A stretch of 64,000 nucleotides of DNA from Tenebrio molitor (taxonomy: Eukaryota > Arthropoda > Insecta > Coleoptera > Tenebrionidae): contig NC_091050.1 of the NCBI RefSeq assembly GCF_963966145.1, forward strand, positions 3,968,001 through 4,032,000, in the 5' to 3' direction. The translations under genes and the position numbers were made by a program. How positions within the stretch are numbered: the stretch's first letter is position 1; the number at the start of each line of letters is the position of its first letter. Shown here piece by piece: positions 62,473 to 64,000 of this stretch. Below the pieces are notes generated by a model that was not told the DNA's origin, did not search any database, and saw only the letters and a list, made by a program, of their open reading frames with translations.

Positions 62473-64000
62473 GACAACGTTTGTAAATTCTTTTTTATAT
62501 AGGTAGATACATAACTTTAACTGAAAAAAATCTTTCAGAATTTTTGCTATATTCGAGATAGATGACCCTAATCACCTAAGAGGTAATCCCCATTTGGTTG
62601 AGTTATGATATGACCAGTCAGCCGATAAAGTCGTAAATGCTGATTCAATAACCCATATACCTTGAGGGCGGCAACGGCGATTTCACGATACGAGCCATTT
62701 GTCAAGGACCGGCAGGAATCATAAAGTTATTACAAAGATTGATTCTGCTGGATTTCACTTTTGCCGACTAAGAGAAGCGATCCTATCGGTTATTAAAAGA
62801 AAAAGCATACATTTAAATAGATGTAAACGCACAAATTATACGATTACATTCGGACAAGATCGGCCGGAAGAGGCGCTGAAACTCTTAATCGCAATACCGG
62901 CGGCAATAAAGAGCGTCCGTCGGGCGATTTACGATCTTATTTGCATATGCCTACTCTCCGATTAGCATAAGTCATAACGCATTGGGCACCTGCCCCTGTG
63001 GGTGGGAATCTGCCCCCGGCCCAGGGCCCAGGTGAAGCGCGGATGCCCCCAGGAGCTAGCAGTTTATCATCGGCGTGACCGAGCACAGCACCTTCCGCCT
63101 CCGCGCTCATATTGTATGCAAATCGCAGGAATATGCACGCGGAAACGCACTTAATTTAAATTATTTCTAATGCTGGAACGGTGTCTTACAAGGCGAGCTC
63201 ACCGGACCGGCCAACCACTGCTTACATATCTGTAATTAGTAAGCTTGCATGAGTTAGGGGCAAGATGGCGGCCGGAAGGGCCCCGCGGGGCGTGTGGGAG
63301 TGCTGCGTCACCGCCACCGCGGACCATAACTTAGATCGCTATCTCCAGAAACCATAGGCACGGTTCACATTTCTCAAACGATAATTTCACCAGCTGTTGA
63401 ATTTGTTAAACTTAATGTACTAGCACTATCTTTAATTGCTGACATGTACTTAATAACGCGGTTTAATAAGCACTAGCCCACCACCAGTTATTGTTTGTTT
63501 TGACACTGATCAGCTCATTCACTTGGACCTACAGATTACTTACTTTTAACCTTTGCTCTCAGGACTCAGGACAAATCTAACATCACATCTTTTCACAGCA
63601 GTATCTATCTACACCATATAGTACGGACCGACAGTTTCCCCCCTAACTTTTAATCAGAAAAGATAGTGATATTAGACAAAAACTAAGAGAAAGAGTATCG
63701 GGTTTACTGGTATTTAATGTAAAATTGAAGCATGAATCTGCCAAGATGGTGTAGAGGGCATTATCAAGTTCACTATGACTAGCACTTGGTTCTAGAATTG
63801 CTACCGTTTGATTATGGTTTCATAGATTATTTACAATAAAACCAGAAAGTATTTAACAATTCCCGACGAAAACTATTAGGAATGAATACCACCAAGCAAA
63901 TGGTAGTCTCGTAGAAATGTCCACATATTGCTCACTTTTTTACAAAGTCCCTAAATTGCACAGTGAGAAGGTTTTCCGTTTAACAACTTGAATTAAGTTA
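62473..64000. promoter_or_regulatory. Candidate regulatory block, 62.6-63.36 kb
   Basis: Between 62640 and 63360 the sequence is the GC-richest in this end of the window. It contains two POU-octamer matches (ATTTGCAT 62939-62946; ATGCAAAT 63116-63123), CAGGTG and CACCTG E-boxes near 62978-63034, and CAAGATGGCGGC at 63261-63272, which is the consensus of YY1/Pho-type zinc fingers. The 88-codon frame at 62699-62965 has no recognisable domain. From 63370 to the end the sequence is ordinary AT-rich DNA with nothing recognisable. An enhancer or Polycomb-type element is possible but unproven. Confidence 0.3.

Noticed and set aside
1..64000. CRISPR array or bacterial operon
   Set aside because: No regularly spaced direct repeats, no ribosome-binding-site and frame architecture; the window is eukaryotic in character.

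Overview
The window looks like a stretch of insect nuclear genome, most likely a beetle. This is an inference from the AT-rich composition with scattered GC-richer blocks, the many short palindromic transposon relics, the degraded Gag and helix-turn-helix transposon fragments, and the absence of dense open reading frames. I found no intact, recognisable protein-coding gene, rRNA or tRNA gene, and no CRISPR array. Most open frames above 60 codons look like chance openings. The window reads as a gene-poor intergenic or intronic desert.

Layout. Positions 1-8700 are unique sequence with GC-richer blocks (about 640-960, 1200-1860, 2100-2450, 2690-3600, 6180-7950) that could be regulatory, plus two small inverted-repeat elements. 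Positions 8700-23500 hold further inverted-repeat elements, including a 730-bp foldback at 15643-16372, and a broken Gag gene near 11.2-11.6 kb. Positions 23500-32500 are mostly unique; 27.5-29.2 kb is compositionally distinct and has paired POU-octamer motifs. Positions 32500-55150 are dense in short non-autonomous elements of at least eight families (A, D, E, F, G, H, I, J, K below), with a decayed reading frame at 48.5-49.2 kb and a DUF4817-like helix-turn-helix remnant at 54.6 kb. Positions 55.2-59.2 kb and 62.5-63.4 kb are GC-richer with regulatory-looking motif clusters. Positions 59.8-61.8 kb carry a run of plus-strand, protein-like but frame-broken reading frames that I cannot assign.

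Nothing here forms an operon or pathway. The repeat families are related to each other rather than to a cellular function: A has six copies, F three, H three related loci, G two in opposite orientation, I two related loci, and K one full copy and one fragment. The least explained part is 59.8-61.8 kb, followed by the single-frame relic at 48.5-49.2 kb.
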